DNA of 64,000 nucleotides from Flavobacterium crocinum (lineage in GTDB: Bacteria > Bacteroidota > Bacteroidia > Flavobacteriales > Flavobacteriaceae): NCBI RefSeq assembly GCF_003122385.1, contig NZ_CP029255.1, positions 3,534,001-3,598,000 on the forward strand, given 5' to 3'. A model generated the notes under the pieces. That model was not told the DNA's origin and did no database searches. It saw only the letters and a program-made list of their open reading frames with translations. How positions within the stretch are numbered: the first letter of the stretch is position 1; each line of letters starts with the position of its first letter. The position numbers and the translations under genes are program-made. This document shows positions 26,837 to 35,196 of the stretch, piece by piece.

Positions 26837-26891
26837 TCTCGCAGATTTTGCAGATCAAAAAAATCTGCTTTATCAGCTAAATCTGCGAGAG
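26837..26891. repeat. Dispersed palindrome, CGCAGATTT family, copy 2
   Basis: Arms CTCGCAGATTTTGCAGAT and ATCTGCGAGAG face each other across about 25 bp. It lies 35 bp beyond the 3' end of the antiporter gene and could act as a terminator for it. Confidence 0.7.
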
Positions 26892-26925
26892 GATATTTTA
26901 AACGCAAACTTATGTATTAAAAAAA

Positions 26926-28002
26926 TCAAGGATAAATCATCAAAAACATAAAAGCAAACAAATTCACTAAAAGCACAACGCCATAGACAATATTCGATTT
27001 TCCTTTGCTAAGAGAAAGCATTACGGTAAAAACAGATAAAGCCAAAAGTACAATAGATTTTATATCGAGTCCCAATACAATGGGCATTCCCATAATAATA
27101 CAAACTGTGGCAACACTCGGAATTGTTAATCCGATACTGGCCAGGGCAGAACCTAAAGCTAAATTCAAACTTGTCTGCAATCTGTTTTTTCTGGCCGCAA
27201 TAATAGCCGCAATGGCTTCGGGTAATAAAATGATAATCGCGATAATAACTCCAACTAATGATTTAGGAAGATTATAGCCTATAATAATAGTTTCAATTGT
27301 AGGCGAGAGCGTTTTGGCTAATAAAACCACAATTCCTAAACTGACTAAAAGAAAAACAAGACTGGTATAAAATGTTTTATTATTGATTTCTATTGGATGT
27401 GTTTTCGATTCATCTTCATTCGTTCCGTTCGTTAGAAAATATTGACGGTAACCTTTTGTCTGTGCAAATAAAAAAGAGCCGTAAATAACCAGACAGGCAA
27501 TAGAAGCAAAGATTAATTGAGGTGTTGAGTAATAAGAACCGTGAACACTTTCGGTAAATGTAGGAAACACTAAAGTAAAGACAATAATAGAAATCAATGA
27601 AACCAAACCAATAGTTACCGAGGAAGTGGAGAAATTCTGTTCGTAATGTTTGATACTTCCAATAAGAAGACACAATCCGATAATACCATTTAAAATCAGC
27701 ATTGTCGCAGCATAAACGGTATCTCTGGCTAAAGAAGCAGCTTCAGAACCTTCAGAAAGCATTAAAGAGACAATTATAGAAACTTCAATTACAGTAATAG
27801 AAATAGCCAAAATTATGGTTCCGTAAGGTTCTCCCACGCGTTCTGCAATGATTTCAGAATGATGAACGGCTGACATTACACTAAGAATAAGCAATATACT
27901 CGCAGCAATTTGAAAAACAGTGCTGTCTTTTATCAGTCCGCTAAATAGGAGAGCCCATGATAGGATAGGGATAATGATGGTCCATTGTAATAATTGTTTC
28001 AT
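26926..28002 (-). CDS. ChaA-type calcium (sodium)/proton antiporter
   Basis: A 358-residue inner-membrane protein with about ten to eleven hydrophobic helices. Two alpha-repeat motifs with conserved acidic residues mark the CaCA superfamily: VGEPYGTIILAISITVIEVS near 56-75 and ILLPEAIAAIIAARKNRLQ near 257-275. An acidic/His loop (NEDESKTHPIE) sits between the two halves. The match is to the ChaA branch, which exports Ca2+ or Na+ in exchange for protons. It is monocistronic, with repeats on both flanks. Confidence 0.88.
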   Translation of the reverse strand: MKQLLQWTIIIPILSWALLFSGLIKDSTVFQIAASILLILSVMSAVHHSEIIAERVGEPYGTIILAISITVIEVSIIVSLMLSEGSEAASLARDTVYAATMLILNGIIGLCLLIGSIKHYEQNFSTSSVTIGLVSLISIIVFTLVFPTFTESVHGSYYSTPQLIFASIACLVIYGSFLFAQTKGYRQYFLTNGTNEDESKTHPIEINNKTFYTSLVFLLVSLGIVVLLAKTLSPTIETIIIGYNLPKSLVGVIIAIIILLPEAIAAIIAARKNRLQTSLNLALGSALASIGLTIPSVATVCIIMGMPIVLGLDIKSIVLLALSVFTVMLSLSKGKSNIVYGVVLLVNLFAFMFLMIYP

Positions 28003-28323
28003 TTTTTGTAGTTTTTAAAATTGATAACCATAATGCCGATAGGGCCAACAGAATCGGCTTTTGTCTTTTCTGTAAGATAGGATTTTTATAGCTAAAAATC
28101 ATAAAAAACTACATTTTTAAGCACTTTTTAAGTTTTTTACATTATGCTTTTATTATTCTTTAGTCAAAATGTTGTTGTGCTTTTAAGAGCTCTCGATGAT
28201 TTAATTTTGGTGCTAATTTTTTAATTGAGGCTATGTGTATTTCTCCCGCAGATTCAGCTGATCAAGCAGATTTTTTTTGACTTGTATAATCTGCAAAATC
28301 TGCGAAATCTGCAGGAGAATATT
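28003..28323. repeat. Gap with dispersed palindrome, CGCAGATTT family, copy 3
   Basis: This 321-bp gap has no gene. At 28241-28321 lies a palindrome whose arms read TTCTCCCGCAGATT and AATCTGCAGGAGAA-type sequence with GCAGATTT inside, abutting the end of the HxlR gene. The A+T-rich remainder (28003-28200) should carry the promoter of the antiporter. Confidence 0.6.
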
Positions 28324-28659
28324 TTAAGAGTTTCGAATTATTTCTTCGCGATGCGATTTTCCCCATTTTATCATTTCTTCGATTACAGGACCAAAAGATT
28401 TACAATATGGTGTTGATTCGTATTTAACCTGAATTTCAGCATCGCGGTCTTCAGTTCTTTTAATGAGCATATTGAGTTCCATTTCTTTCAATTCTCTCGA
28501 AAGCATGCGCGTTGTAATTCCAGGAATACTGCGTTCGATTTCCCTGAAACGATTGTTTCCGTTGCAAATGGAGTTTATAATCGGCAGTCGCCATTTACCG
28601 CCCAAAACATGTAAAGTGTCCTGAAGTGCCTGTACTTCTTCTTTCTGGTTTCTTTCCAT
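28324..28659 (-). CDS. HxlR-family transcriptional regulator
   Basis: A 111-residue winged-helix regulator. The HxlR pattern is clear: LHVLGGKWRLPIINSICNGNNRF near 18, REIERSIPGITTRMLSRELKEME near 41, and YESTPYCKSFGPVIEEMIKWG near 83-103. It has no cysteine in the N-terminal position used by some redox-sensing members. A 20-bp sequence 31 bp upstream (28690-28709) is repeated exactly in front of the SDR gene at 33019. The likely targets are therefore its own gene and that SDR. The upstream copy covers the probable -7 box (TAACTTTG on the minus strand), which suggests autorepression. Confidence 0.9.
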   Translation of the reverse strand: MERNQKEEVQALQDTLHVLGGKWRLPIINSICNGNNRFREIERSIPGITTRMLSRELKEMELNMLIKRTEDRDAEIQVKYESTPYCKSFGPVIEEMIKWGKSHREEIIRNS

Positions 28660-28689
28660 AACAAAACAGCATTAGTTAGAAAAATTTTC

Positions 28690-28709
28690 TGGTTACAAAG
28701 TTATACCAT
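28690..28709. promoter_or_regulatory. Putative HxlR operator, hxlR copy
   Basis: TGGTTACAAAGTTATACCAT, identical to 32957-32976. It is an imperfect palindrome (TGGT...ACCA ends). On the minus strand it contains TAACTTTG, a perfect TAnnTTTG box, 31 bp from the HxlR start, so a bound regulator would block that promoter. Confidence 0.65.
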
Positions 28710-28753
28710 AAATCTAAAATAATGAAAAAAAAGAGTTTAATATGAAACGAAAT

Positions 28754-29158
28754 CTAAGCTTGAATAATGCTTAGGATAGTTTTCGGAATTTCAGCAAAAG
28801 CTTCAAATGAATACGGTTTAATCAGATACGCTTTTACACCCAGATCATCGCATTTTTCTTTATAAGACGGATTAATGCTTGTTGAATACACAAAACACGG
28901 AATGTTTTTTAATTCATTAGTATTCAAAATCTGTTGTAAAGCTTCGATACCGTCAATAATAGGCATATTGATATCGGTAAGAATAACATCGGGATTTTCG
29001 TTAGAAGGATTTTTGAGATAATTCAGCAATTCTTCGCCATTGGCAACAAGGCTGACTTTGCTAAAATTGGGATTATTGGTAAAAGTTTCTGTGATAACAT
29101 CGGCGTCGTCCATGTCATCTTCGGCAATTATGATATGTAAGTTGTACTTTTGTGGCAT
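28754..29158 (-). CDS. CheY-like single-domain response regulator
   Basis: A 134-residue receiver with no output domain. It has an acidic pocket (IIIAEDDMDDAD near 9-19), the phospho-acceptor in VILTDINMP near 58-66, a T/S in YSTSINP near 91, and the lysine in AYLIKPYS near 113. The EDDMDDAD form is common in Bacteroidota stand-alone receivers. It lies one base after the histidine kinase gene and is the last member of the kaiC-kaiB-kaiB-HK-RR operon. It is probably the phospho-output of the Kai-associated kinase. Confidence 0.92.
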   Translation of the reverse strand: MPQKYNLHIIIAEDDMDDADVITETFTNNPNFSKVSLVANGEELLNYLKNPSNENPDVILTDINMPIIDGIEALQQILNTNELKNIPCFVYSTSINPSYKEKCDDLGVKAYLIKPYSFEAFAEIPKTILSIIQA

Positions 29159-29159
29159 T

Positions 29160-30416
29160 TTATACGATTGGGAAGTAAAGGTTAAATGTTGTGCCTTCGT
29201 TCAATGTGCTTTCAACGGTAATGATTCCGGAATGGTTTTCCATAATCTTTTTACAGATTGCGAGACCAATACCGTTTCCTGAATATTCATTTCGGGCATG
29301 CAGACGCTGAAAAATGATAAAGATTTTGAGCAAGTGGTTTTCTTCCATTCCAATACCATTATCTTTAATCTGCACTTTTACAAATTTAGCGTTTTGATTT
29401 GGTATTTCAGCATCTAAATTTTCTTCCTGCGAAATTTCTATCATGGGAGCAATATTGGCTTTGCTGTATTTGATCGCATTTGAAATAAGATTCGAAAAAA
29501 GCTGTCTCATCTGTACTCTGGAAGCTTTGATTATGGGTAGTTTTCCAGTTTTGATATGTGCTTTTTTATCTGCTATTACAACTTCAAAATCCTCAATAAC
29601 CTGAGCAATTATAGTTTCCAGATTTATTTCGGTACGTTCTTCCTGCGCCGTATGGGACGAATATTGAACCAAATCATCGACAAGTGAATTCAAACGCAAG
29701 GCCGATAATTTCATGACGTTAATGGCTTTTGCGTCGGCTTCTTTAAAATAACTTCCGTCAATCCTGCTGGTGTTCATTACGATTTTCCGCAGCGGTTCTT
29801 TTAAATCGTGCGAGATCACATGAATAAATTCTTCCAGATTGCGATTGGTTTTATTCAACTCATGTATTTTTTCTTCTAGTTCTTTCTGATGGCGAATTAA
29901 AGCTTCTTCGTGCTTTTTCTTCTCCGTCAAATCTGTAATTACAATACCAATTGCTTCTACGGCAGGTTCAAGGTCAGTTAAGGCAATATAAGCTGGAAAA
30001 GTCTGTTTTTCGTTCTCCGATTTAAAAAGAATTTCATGCGTTGTGATGCCGTATCGTAATGCTTCAATTAACGAAACAAACTGTTCAGGATTCACAAAAT
30101 ATTCATTCAGGTAATTCCCTATTATTTTTTCTGATTGAATGCCGACTAGTTTCGAAAAATATTCATTGCAATACAGTATAAGTCCCTTTCTGGTAATACT
30201 TAATGCGCCCTGGCCAAATTTTTCAATAAGAAGACGATAGGTGTAATCGGCAGTTTCCAGAGAATAAATCTCGGGAACTCCGTTACTGCTTACCACAAGC
30301 GCATCTACATCTCCTTGTTTTATGGCATTAACAATGCTGTTTGATTCATAAAGTTCTTCCTTTAATGATTCAATTTCTGCTAATAAATCGGCTATATCTT
30401 TTTTATTCTCCTTCAA
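29160..30416 (-). CDS. PAS-domain sensor histidine kinase of the Kai operon
   Basis: A 418-residue soluble kinase. An N-terminal coiled coil (residues 1-35) and a PAS domain (about 60-170, LLIEKFGQGALSITRKGLILYCNEYF) precede a coiled linker. The HisKA box has His in EFIHVISHDLKEPLRKI near 197-213. The catalytic domain shows N box NLISNAIKYSK, G1 DNGIGM and G2 GNGIGLAI. No membrane segment, so it senses a cytosolic signal, perhaps the state of KaiC/KaiB. One base separates it from the second kaiB and one from the receiver. Confidence 0.92.
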   Translation of the reverse strand: MKENKKDIADLLAEIESLKEELYESNSIVNAIKQGDVDALVVSSNGVPEIYSLETADYTYRLLIEKFGQGALSITRKGLILYCNEYFSKLVGIQSEKIIGNYLNEYFVNPEQFVSLIEALRYGITTHEILFKSENEKQTFPAYIALTDLEPAVEAIGIVITDLTEKKKHEEALIRHQKELEEKIHELNKTNRNLEEFIHVISHDLKEPLRKIVMNTSRIDGSYFKEADAKAINVMKLSALRLNSLVDDLVQYSSHTAQEERTEINLETIIAQVIEDFEVVIADKKAHIKTGKLPIIKASRVQMRQLFSNLISNAIKYSKANIAPMIEISQEENLDAEIPNQNAKFVKVQIKDNGIGMEENHLLKIFIIFQRLHARNEYSGNGIGLAICKKIMENHSGIITVESTLNEGTTFNLYFPIV

Positions 30417-30417
30417 A

Positions 30418-30717
30418 TTACTGGCTTAAATTAAGTATGTATAATACTTTTTCTTTGTCTGATAAATCGCCCAGAATAATCCTTTTAGGTTCCGGCTGTG
30501 TTTTTATCAATGTCGGAATGGCTACAATTTGATGAATTACAGCTTGTTCTTTATCACGACTGATATCGACAATTTCTAATTCATAATTGTCCGTGAGATA
30601 GGTGTCGCAGATTTTGCGTATATTTTCGATTGCATGTCCTGATTTAACAGACATACCGGAAACAAAAAGTGTAAACTTATGTTTGGTTGTACTAGTGCCA
30701 TCAGATGAATCTTCCAT
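30418..30717 (-). CDS. KaiB-like protein 2 (divergent)
   Basis: A 99-residue thioredoxin-like protein of the KaiB family with an extra polar N-terminus (MEDSSDGTSTTKH). Family features: KFTLFVSGMSVKSGHAIENI near 14-33, ELEIVDISRDKEQA, VAIPTLIKTQPEP, RIILGDLSDKEKVL. It differs more from cyanobacterial KaiB than its neighbour: the GxT/SP region and the KNPxLA stretch are altered. It lies 2 bp after the first kaiB. Having two KaiB copies suggests that one binds KaiC and the other acts as a variant or signalling partner; this is inference. Confidence 0.88.
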   Translation of the reverse strand: MEDSSDGTSTTKHKFTLFVSGMSVKSGHAIENIRKICDTYLTDNYELEIVDISRDKEQAVIHQIVAIPTLIKTQPEPKRIILGDLSDKEKVLYILNLSQ

Positions 30718-30719
30718 GA

Positions 30720-31013
30720 TTAAGAGTTTATAGGTTTGATGTTAAGCCCTACAAGCACTCTTTCTTCATTAGAAAGGTCACCTATAATTTTACGAATAGG
30801 CTCGGGAAATTTACGCACCAAAGTAGGTACGGCCAAAATCTGATCGCCTTCTGCCAATTGCGGATTCTTCAGTAAATCGATAATCTCGATGCTGTATTTT
30901 CCTTTTAAATGTTCCTCGGCATACTTCTTTATGTTTTCGAGTGCCTTGATCGATTTTGGCGTTTGCCCTGCTATATAAAGCAATAATTGCCATTCGGCTA
31001 CTTCTTTTTTCAT
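30720..31013 (-). CDS. kaiB: KaiB-like protein 1
   Basis: A 97-residue protein with a nearly canonical KaiB sequence: [70 protein letters not shown]. In cyanobacteria KaiB switches fold and binds the KaiC CI ring. The conserved KNPQLAE and [16 protein letters not shown] segments argue for a real KaiC partner. It starts 5 bp after kaiC on the same strand. There is no KaiA gene in the window. Confidence 0.93.
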   Translation of the reverse strand: MKKEVAEWQLLLYIAGQTPKSIKALENIKKYAEEHLKGKYSIEIIDLLKNPQLAEGDQILAVPTLVRKFPEPIRKIIGDLSNEERVLVGLNIKPINS

Positions 31014-31018
31014 TTGAT

Positions 31019-32692
31019 TTATTTTTTCTTAGAAGACAGTTTTTCCTGCAATTCTTCTGTTGCTTTAAGGATACTCAGTTCTTCTTCTGCCGATTCAAAT
31101 TCATTTCTTAAAGCTTCAATATTAGCTTCAAGAACTTTGCGTTTACGTTCAATTTCCCTGTCTTTTCTGCTGATTTCGTTTTGAAGCTTAATGTCAGACA
31201 TGGTTTTTTTGAATTGATAAGATTGTCTTGCGGCACCAGTTAAAATCCCTTGTGGGCCTAATTCTACATCCAGTAATTCAATTCCGTTACTTGTTATGAT
31301 AAATTCTCTCACTTGGTTAGAATGTCCCATTCCGCGGGCTTTAATAATAAAAATTCCGCGGTTTCTTTCGCCAATTCCCTCCATATCACGAACTGTAATC
31401 CAGGTATCAACCAATGACGAAACCGATTCTTCTGCCAGATCTGGTCTAAAATTATCCGTCTGTTTGTTTAATGACGTAAACATAGCCGTAATATTATTGG
31501 CTTTCAGCATATCGATTAATCGAACCAGCATAGAGCGGACTTCATGTTCGCTTCCTACGGAAATAAGATTACTGATCGGGTCAATAATAATTGTAGTAGG
31601 CTCAAACTCTTTGATTAATTTTCTAAGCGTAAGCAAATGCAGTTCCAGACCATTCAATGACGGACGGGAAGAATGAATTTGCAAAATGCCTTTCTTGATG
31701 TGTTTTTCCAGATCAATTCCGATTGATCTCATGTTGCGCACCAATTGATGTGGTGATTCCTCAAAAGCGAAATAAATCGTTCTTTCGTTCTTTTCGCATT
31801 GTTCATTGGCAAAATAACAGGCAACTGTTGTTTTAGCCGTTCCTGCCGTTCCGGAAACCAAAATGTTGCTGCCGCGATAAAACCCGCCGCCATGAAACAT
31901 TTCGTTGAGTCCGGGAACACCTGTAGAAATAATATCTGACGAAACTTCGTTATCCAATTTCAAAGAAGTAATCGGAAGTACGGAAATTCCATCTTCATCA
32001 ATTAAAAACGGATATTCGTTCGTTCCATGTGTTGAACCTCGGTATTTTACAATTCGAAGCCTTCTGGTGGAAACCTGTTCAATGACACGATGATCGAGAA
32101 CGATTACACAGTCCGAAACGTATTCTTCCAAGCCTTGACGGGTTAGTGTAGCCTCGCCGCGTTCTCCCGTAATAACGGCAGTTACGCCTTTGGTTTTAAG
32201 CCAATGGAATAATCTTCGTAATTCTGCCCGTAAAATAGCCTGATTGTCCAAACCAGCAAACAGCGATTCAATGGTATCCAATACAACACGAGTGGCTTTT
32301 ATAGAATCGATGGCGTGTCCTAAACGAATAAATAAGCCGTCCAGATCATATTCGCCTGCTTCTTCAATTTCCGATCTTTCCACACGGACGTGATCTACAA
32401 CCAGTTTTTTATCTTTTTTAAGCTGTTCTAAATCAAAGCCTAATGATTTAACATTTAGCGTAAGATCGTCCGAAGGTTCTTCAAAAGACATGAAAACTCC
32501 AGGTTCGTCATATTCTGTAATCCCTTTAATAAGGAATTGCATCGATAATAATGTTTTGCCGCATCCAGCGCCACCGCAGATTAAGGTTGGTCGTCCTTGC
32601 GGAAATCCTCCTTCCGTAATCTCGTCTAGTCCGTCGACTCCAGTAGGAGTTTTTGGAAATATAAAACTATGTGATTTTGTTTTTTCTTGCAC
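31019..32692 (-). CDS. kaiC: KaiC-family double RecA ATPase/kinase
   Basis: A 557-residue KaiC protein with two RecA domains. CI has Walker A GGAGCGKT (40-47) and the catalytic glutamate pair Glu71-Glu72; CII has GTAGTAKT (281-288) and Glu311-Glu312. In CII the sequence VSSLVDTWI aligns with the ISTITDTI phosphorylation segment of Synechococcus KaiC, putting Ser425 and Ser426 where Ser431 and Thr432 lie; the later [12 protein letters not shown] block also aligns. The C-terminus (about 500-557) is a charged coiled coil instead of the KaiA-binding tail. First gene of the five-gene operon. The lack of kaiA suggests an hourglass or stress-signalling device rather than a self-sustained clock; this is inference. 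Confidence 0.94.
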   Translation of the reverse strand: MQEKTKSHSFIFPKTPTGVDGLDEITEGGFPQGRPTLICGGAGCGKTLLSMQFLIKGITEYDEPGVFMSFEEPSDDLTLNVKSLGFDLEQLKKDKKLVVDHVRVERSEIEEAGEYDLDGLFIRLGHAIDSIKATRVVLDTIESLFAGLDNQAILRAELRRLFHWLKTKGVTAVITGERGEATLTRQGLEEYVSDCVIVLDHRVIEQVSTRRLRIVKYRGSTHGTNEYPFLIDEDGISVLPITSLKLDNEVSSDIISTGVPGLNEMFHGGGFYRGSNILVSGTAGTAKTTVACYFANEQCEKNERTIYFAFEESPHQLVRNMRSIGIDLEKHIKKGILQIHSSRPSLNGLELHLLTLRKLIKEFEPTTIIIDPISNLISVGSEHEVRSMLVRLIDMLKANNITAMFTSLNKQTDNFRPDLAEESVSSLVDTWITVRDMEGIGERNRGIFIIKARGMGHSNQVREFIITSNGIELLDVELGPQGILTGAARQSYQFKKTMSDIKLQNEISRKDREIERKRKVLEANIEALRNEFESAEEELSILKATEELQEKLSSKKK

Positions 32693-33018
32693 GATAATAA
32701 AATTCAGTATTACTCAAATATACCTTTTTCTTCAGAATTTTCAATGAATTCTTATTAAGATTTAACAGGCGTTTAATGAAGTTTTAAAAATAAATTAAGA
32801 AAAATGAGTTGTAAATCTGAATAAATCGAAGAATTTTAACTAAAAAAACAAAAAATACGAACTTTATATTTAACATAAAAAACTAGCTTTTGCATAAAAC
32901 TGATTTTTGGGTACCTTTTTAATGTTAAAATGTACTTCTGGTATACTCTGTGATACTGGTTACAAAGTTATACCATTTTGGATTTACCTTTGTCTCATTA
33001 ATTTAAAAAACATATAAA
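32693..33018. promoter_or_regulatory. Divergent kaiC / SDR promoter region
   Basis: A 326-bp A+T-rich gap between the kaiC and SDR starts. Near the SDR side it contains the putative HxlR operator (32957-32976) and, 8 bp further, a perfect -7 box TACCTTTG (32985-32992). No gene is seen; the kaiC promoter should be in 32700-32900 but I cannot fix it. Confidence 0.55.
32957..32976. promoter_or_regulatory. Putative HxlR operator, SDR copy
   Basis: Exact 20-bp copy of 28690-28709. It lies 8 bp upstream of the -7 box TACCTTTG and so covers the -33 region, where a regulator could compete with RNA polymerase. The SDR ATG follows at 33019. Confidence 0.65.
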
Positions 33019-33762
33019 ATGGACGATTTAAAAAATAAAGTGGCAGTCATAACGGGCGGCAACAGCGGAATAGGATATGCTACAGCCCAATTATTAAAAG
33101 AGCAAGGTGCTAACGTAATTATTACAGGAAGAAGGAAAGAAGCCATAGAAAAAGCTGCTTTAGGACTAGGCGTTACAGCCATTACAGCAGATCAATCAAA
33201 TATTTCGGATATCGAAAAACTGGCAGAACAAGTAAAAACCGATTTTGGTTCAGTTGATATTTTGTTTATTAATGCCGGAATTGCGGGCTTGGGAACAATT
33301 GAACAAACTACAGAAGAGTTGTACGACAATATTATGAATGTGAACTTAAAAGGCGCTTTTTTCACTTTAAGCAAATTCATCCCGATTCTGAAAGAGGGTG
33401 CTTCGGTGGTATTTCTTTCTTCGAATACTGCGAGTATGCCGGGGCCGGGATCTTCGGTTTATTCGGCGAGTAAAACCGCTTTGAATTCGTTTATGAGATC
33501 GGCAGCTTTAGAATTAGCGCCAAGAAAGATTCGTGTGAATTCCGTTAGTCCGGGGCCAACTCAAACCGAAGTCATGAACAAAGTTGGTTTGGACGAAACC
33601 ACCGTAAAAGGCATTATGGATGTTGTAGTAGAAAAAGTGCCACTAAAACAAATGGGAAGGGCAGAAGATGTGGCAAAAATGGTTTCGAATTTAAGCAGTG
33701 AAGCTGCAGTTTTTATGACCGGTGCTGATGTTATTATGGATGGCGGAATGGTTTTGGCTTAA
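33019..33762 (+). CDS. Short-chain dehydrogenase/reductase (SDR)
   Basis: A 247-residue classical SDR: cofactor motif TGGNSGIG near 12-19 (an NSGIG variant of TGxxxGxG), NAG motif INAGIAG near 85, and catalytic Ser, Tyr, Lys in SSNTASMPG and YSASKTAL (Tyr-x-x-x-Lys near 148-152). It ends DGGMVLA. The substrate is unknown. It sits alone between its promoter and a strong terminator. The shared operator with the HxlR gene suggests it answers to an electrophile or aldehyde signal. Confidence 0.93.
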   Translation: MDDLKNKVAVITGGNSGIGYATAQLLKEQGANVIITGRRKEAIEKAALGLGVTAITADQSNISDIEKLAEQVKTDFGSVDILFINAGIAGLGTIEQTTEELYDNIMNVNLKGAFFTLSKFIPILKEGASVVFLSSNTASMPGPGSSVYSASKTALNSFMRSAALELAPRKIRVNSVSPGPTQTEVMNKVGLDETTVKGIMDVVVEKVPLKQMGRAEDVAKMVSNLSSEAAVFMTGADVIMDGGMVLA

Positions 33763-33792
33763 ATCAAAATCAACTCTTAATTAAGTAAAAAG

Positions 33793-33825
33793 AAAAAGCG
33801 ATCGGTTAGGTGATCGCTTTTTTGT
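33793..33825 (+). terminator. Terminator of the SDR gene
   Basis: An 11-bp stem AAAAAGCGATC/GATCGCTTTTT (33793-33803, 33812-33822) with an 8-base loop and trailing T residues, 30 bp past the SDR stop. The paired A and T tracts make it bidirectional. The remainder of the 353-bp gap up to oxyR holds a CTTTGTCAAAG palindrome at 34022. Confidence 0.85.
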
Positions 33826-34021
33826 TTCAAATTAGTTTACTTTGAAAAAAACTTCATTTAGGAATGATAAACTCAATATGCTCCAAAAACTACTCCATTT
33901 GAATTTACAGCATTCCCTTAATCCATTTTGTTAATGTACGATAAATTGTATAGTATGGATTCAATTTTCTATGAAAAAGATGATAATTATTTTCATTCTA
34001 AATAATTTACGCTTTTAGAGC

Positions 34022-34054
34022 ACTTTGTCAAATTTTCAAACTTTGACAAAGTTT
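34022..34054. repeat. Dispersed palindrome, CTTTGTCAAAG family, copy 3
   Basis: ACTTTGTCAAATTTTCAAAC then TTTGACAAAGTTT: inverted repeat like those at 26643 and 26780. It ends about 60 bp before the oxyR ATG, so it lies inside or next to that gene's promoter. Confidence 0.65.
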
Positions 34055-34115
34055 TCACTGTAAAAACTCAACAACTTAGTACCTTAGCATCTAAGTATCT
34101 TAGCACCTCAAAAGA

Positions 34116-35084
34116 ATGACCATTCAACAGTTAAAATATATTGTTGCTTTAGACGAAGAACGCCATTTTGCAAGAGCGGCCGAAGTTTGTATGGTAACAC
34201 AGCCAGGCCTTACGATTCAGTTAAAAAATCTGGAAGAAGAAATCGGAATCAAGATTTTTGATCGAAACAGAGTTCCGTTAACGCCAACTGTTTTAGGAAT
34301 TGAAATTATCAATAAAGCCAAAAAGATTCTTCGTGAAGTCGATGAAATTCGTGATTTTGTAATCAACGAAAAAAATCTTTTGGAAGGAGAGTTGAAACTT
34401 GGCATTATTTCCACTTTGTCACCTTATTTGATTCCGCTTTTTATTCAGGCTATGAAAGAAGCGGCGCCAAAAGTGCATTTTATTATTAAAGAAGGTTATA
34501 CCGGACATTTAATGAAAGATCTGGAAACAGGTGCTATCGATGTAGCGATTATGGCAACCCCAACAGGAAATCCAAATTTAATTGAGCATGTTGTTTTTAA
34601 AGAGCCTTTTGTAGCCTATTTAAATCAGACGCATCCAATGGCGAATGAAGAATTTTACGAAATGCAGCCCGGCGACAAAACCGAATTATTGCTCCTGCAT
34701 CACGAATACTGCTACAACGCGCAATTGCTCGATATCTGCGGACTAAAAACATCCGACAAAATAAAAGAGCAGTTTACCTACGATATCAATTCTATAGAAA
34801 CCTTAAAAAATCTGGTTCGCGCCCATTTAGGATTTGCGATTATTCCAAAGCTTTCTACTTTAAACGAAACGGGCGCACTTTTTAAACCTTTTAAAGAACC
34901 CGTTCCCGTAAGAGAAATCAGCCTAGTAGTTTCGGATTCTTTCTCTAAGAAATTATTGCTCGAAAAAATGAACGAAGCTATCTGGAACTGCCTTCCCGAA
35001 TCGCTCAAAAAAGATTTTAGTTACAGAAAAATCCGCTGGAACGATTCTCCTTATTTTATTAAAGAGGTTAGCAAGTATCGTTAA
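34116..35084 (+). CDS. oxyR: OxyR, LysR-type hydrogen peroxide sensor
   Basis: A 322-residue LysR regulator. The winged helix-turn-helix is N-terminal (FARAAEVCMVTQPGLTIQLKNLEEEIG, 18-44). The effector domain has the two redox cysteines of OxyR: Cys199 in HHEYCYN and Cys208 in LLDICGL, the same numbers and spacing as Escherichia coli OxyR. Oxidation of this pair by peroxide is known to switch OxyR to an activator of catalase and peroxiredoxin genes. The nearby OsmC protein (36152) is a plausible target. The start is fixed by MTIQQLKYIVALDE, the usual N-terminus. Confidence 0.93.
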   Translation: MTIQQLKYIVALDEERHFARAAEVCMVTQPGLTIQLKNLEEEIGIKIFDRNRVPLTPTVLGIEIINKAKKILREVDEIRDFVINEKNLLEGELKLGIISTLSPYLIPLFIQAMKEAAPKVHFIIKEGYTGHLMKDLETGAIDVAIMATPTGNPNLIEHVVFKEPFVAYLNQTHPMANEEFYEMQPGDKTELLLLHHEYCYNAQLLDICGLKTSDKIKEQFTYDINSIETLKNLVRAHLGFAIIPKLSTLNETGALFKPFKEPVPVREISLVVSDSFSKKLLLEKMNEAIWNCLPESLKKDFSYRKIRWNDSPYFIKEVSKYR

Positions 35085-35196
35085 AAATTCCAATATTAAA
35101 AATTCCAAATTCCAAGTTATACAGTAATTGGAATTTGGAATTTTTATTTGAAATTTCTCCTAATTCATTGGAATTTGGAATTTAAAATATTGGAAT
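35085..35196. repeat. Dispersed GGAATTTGGAATTT repeat
   Basis: AATTCCAAATTCCAA at the left and TTGGAATTTGGAATTT twice at the right form a long inverted repeat between the convergent oxyR and hydrolase genes. Similar sequence occurs at 35990-36151 and 47433-47500. It may serve as a shared terminator. Confidence 0.6.

Noticed and set aside
28754..32692. Reading the KaiC gene as RadA/Sms or another RecA-type repair protein
   Set aside because: Two complete RecA domains, the VSSLVDT phospho-segment and two KaiB genes next door are specific to KaiC.
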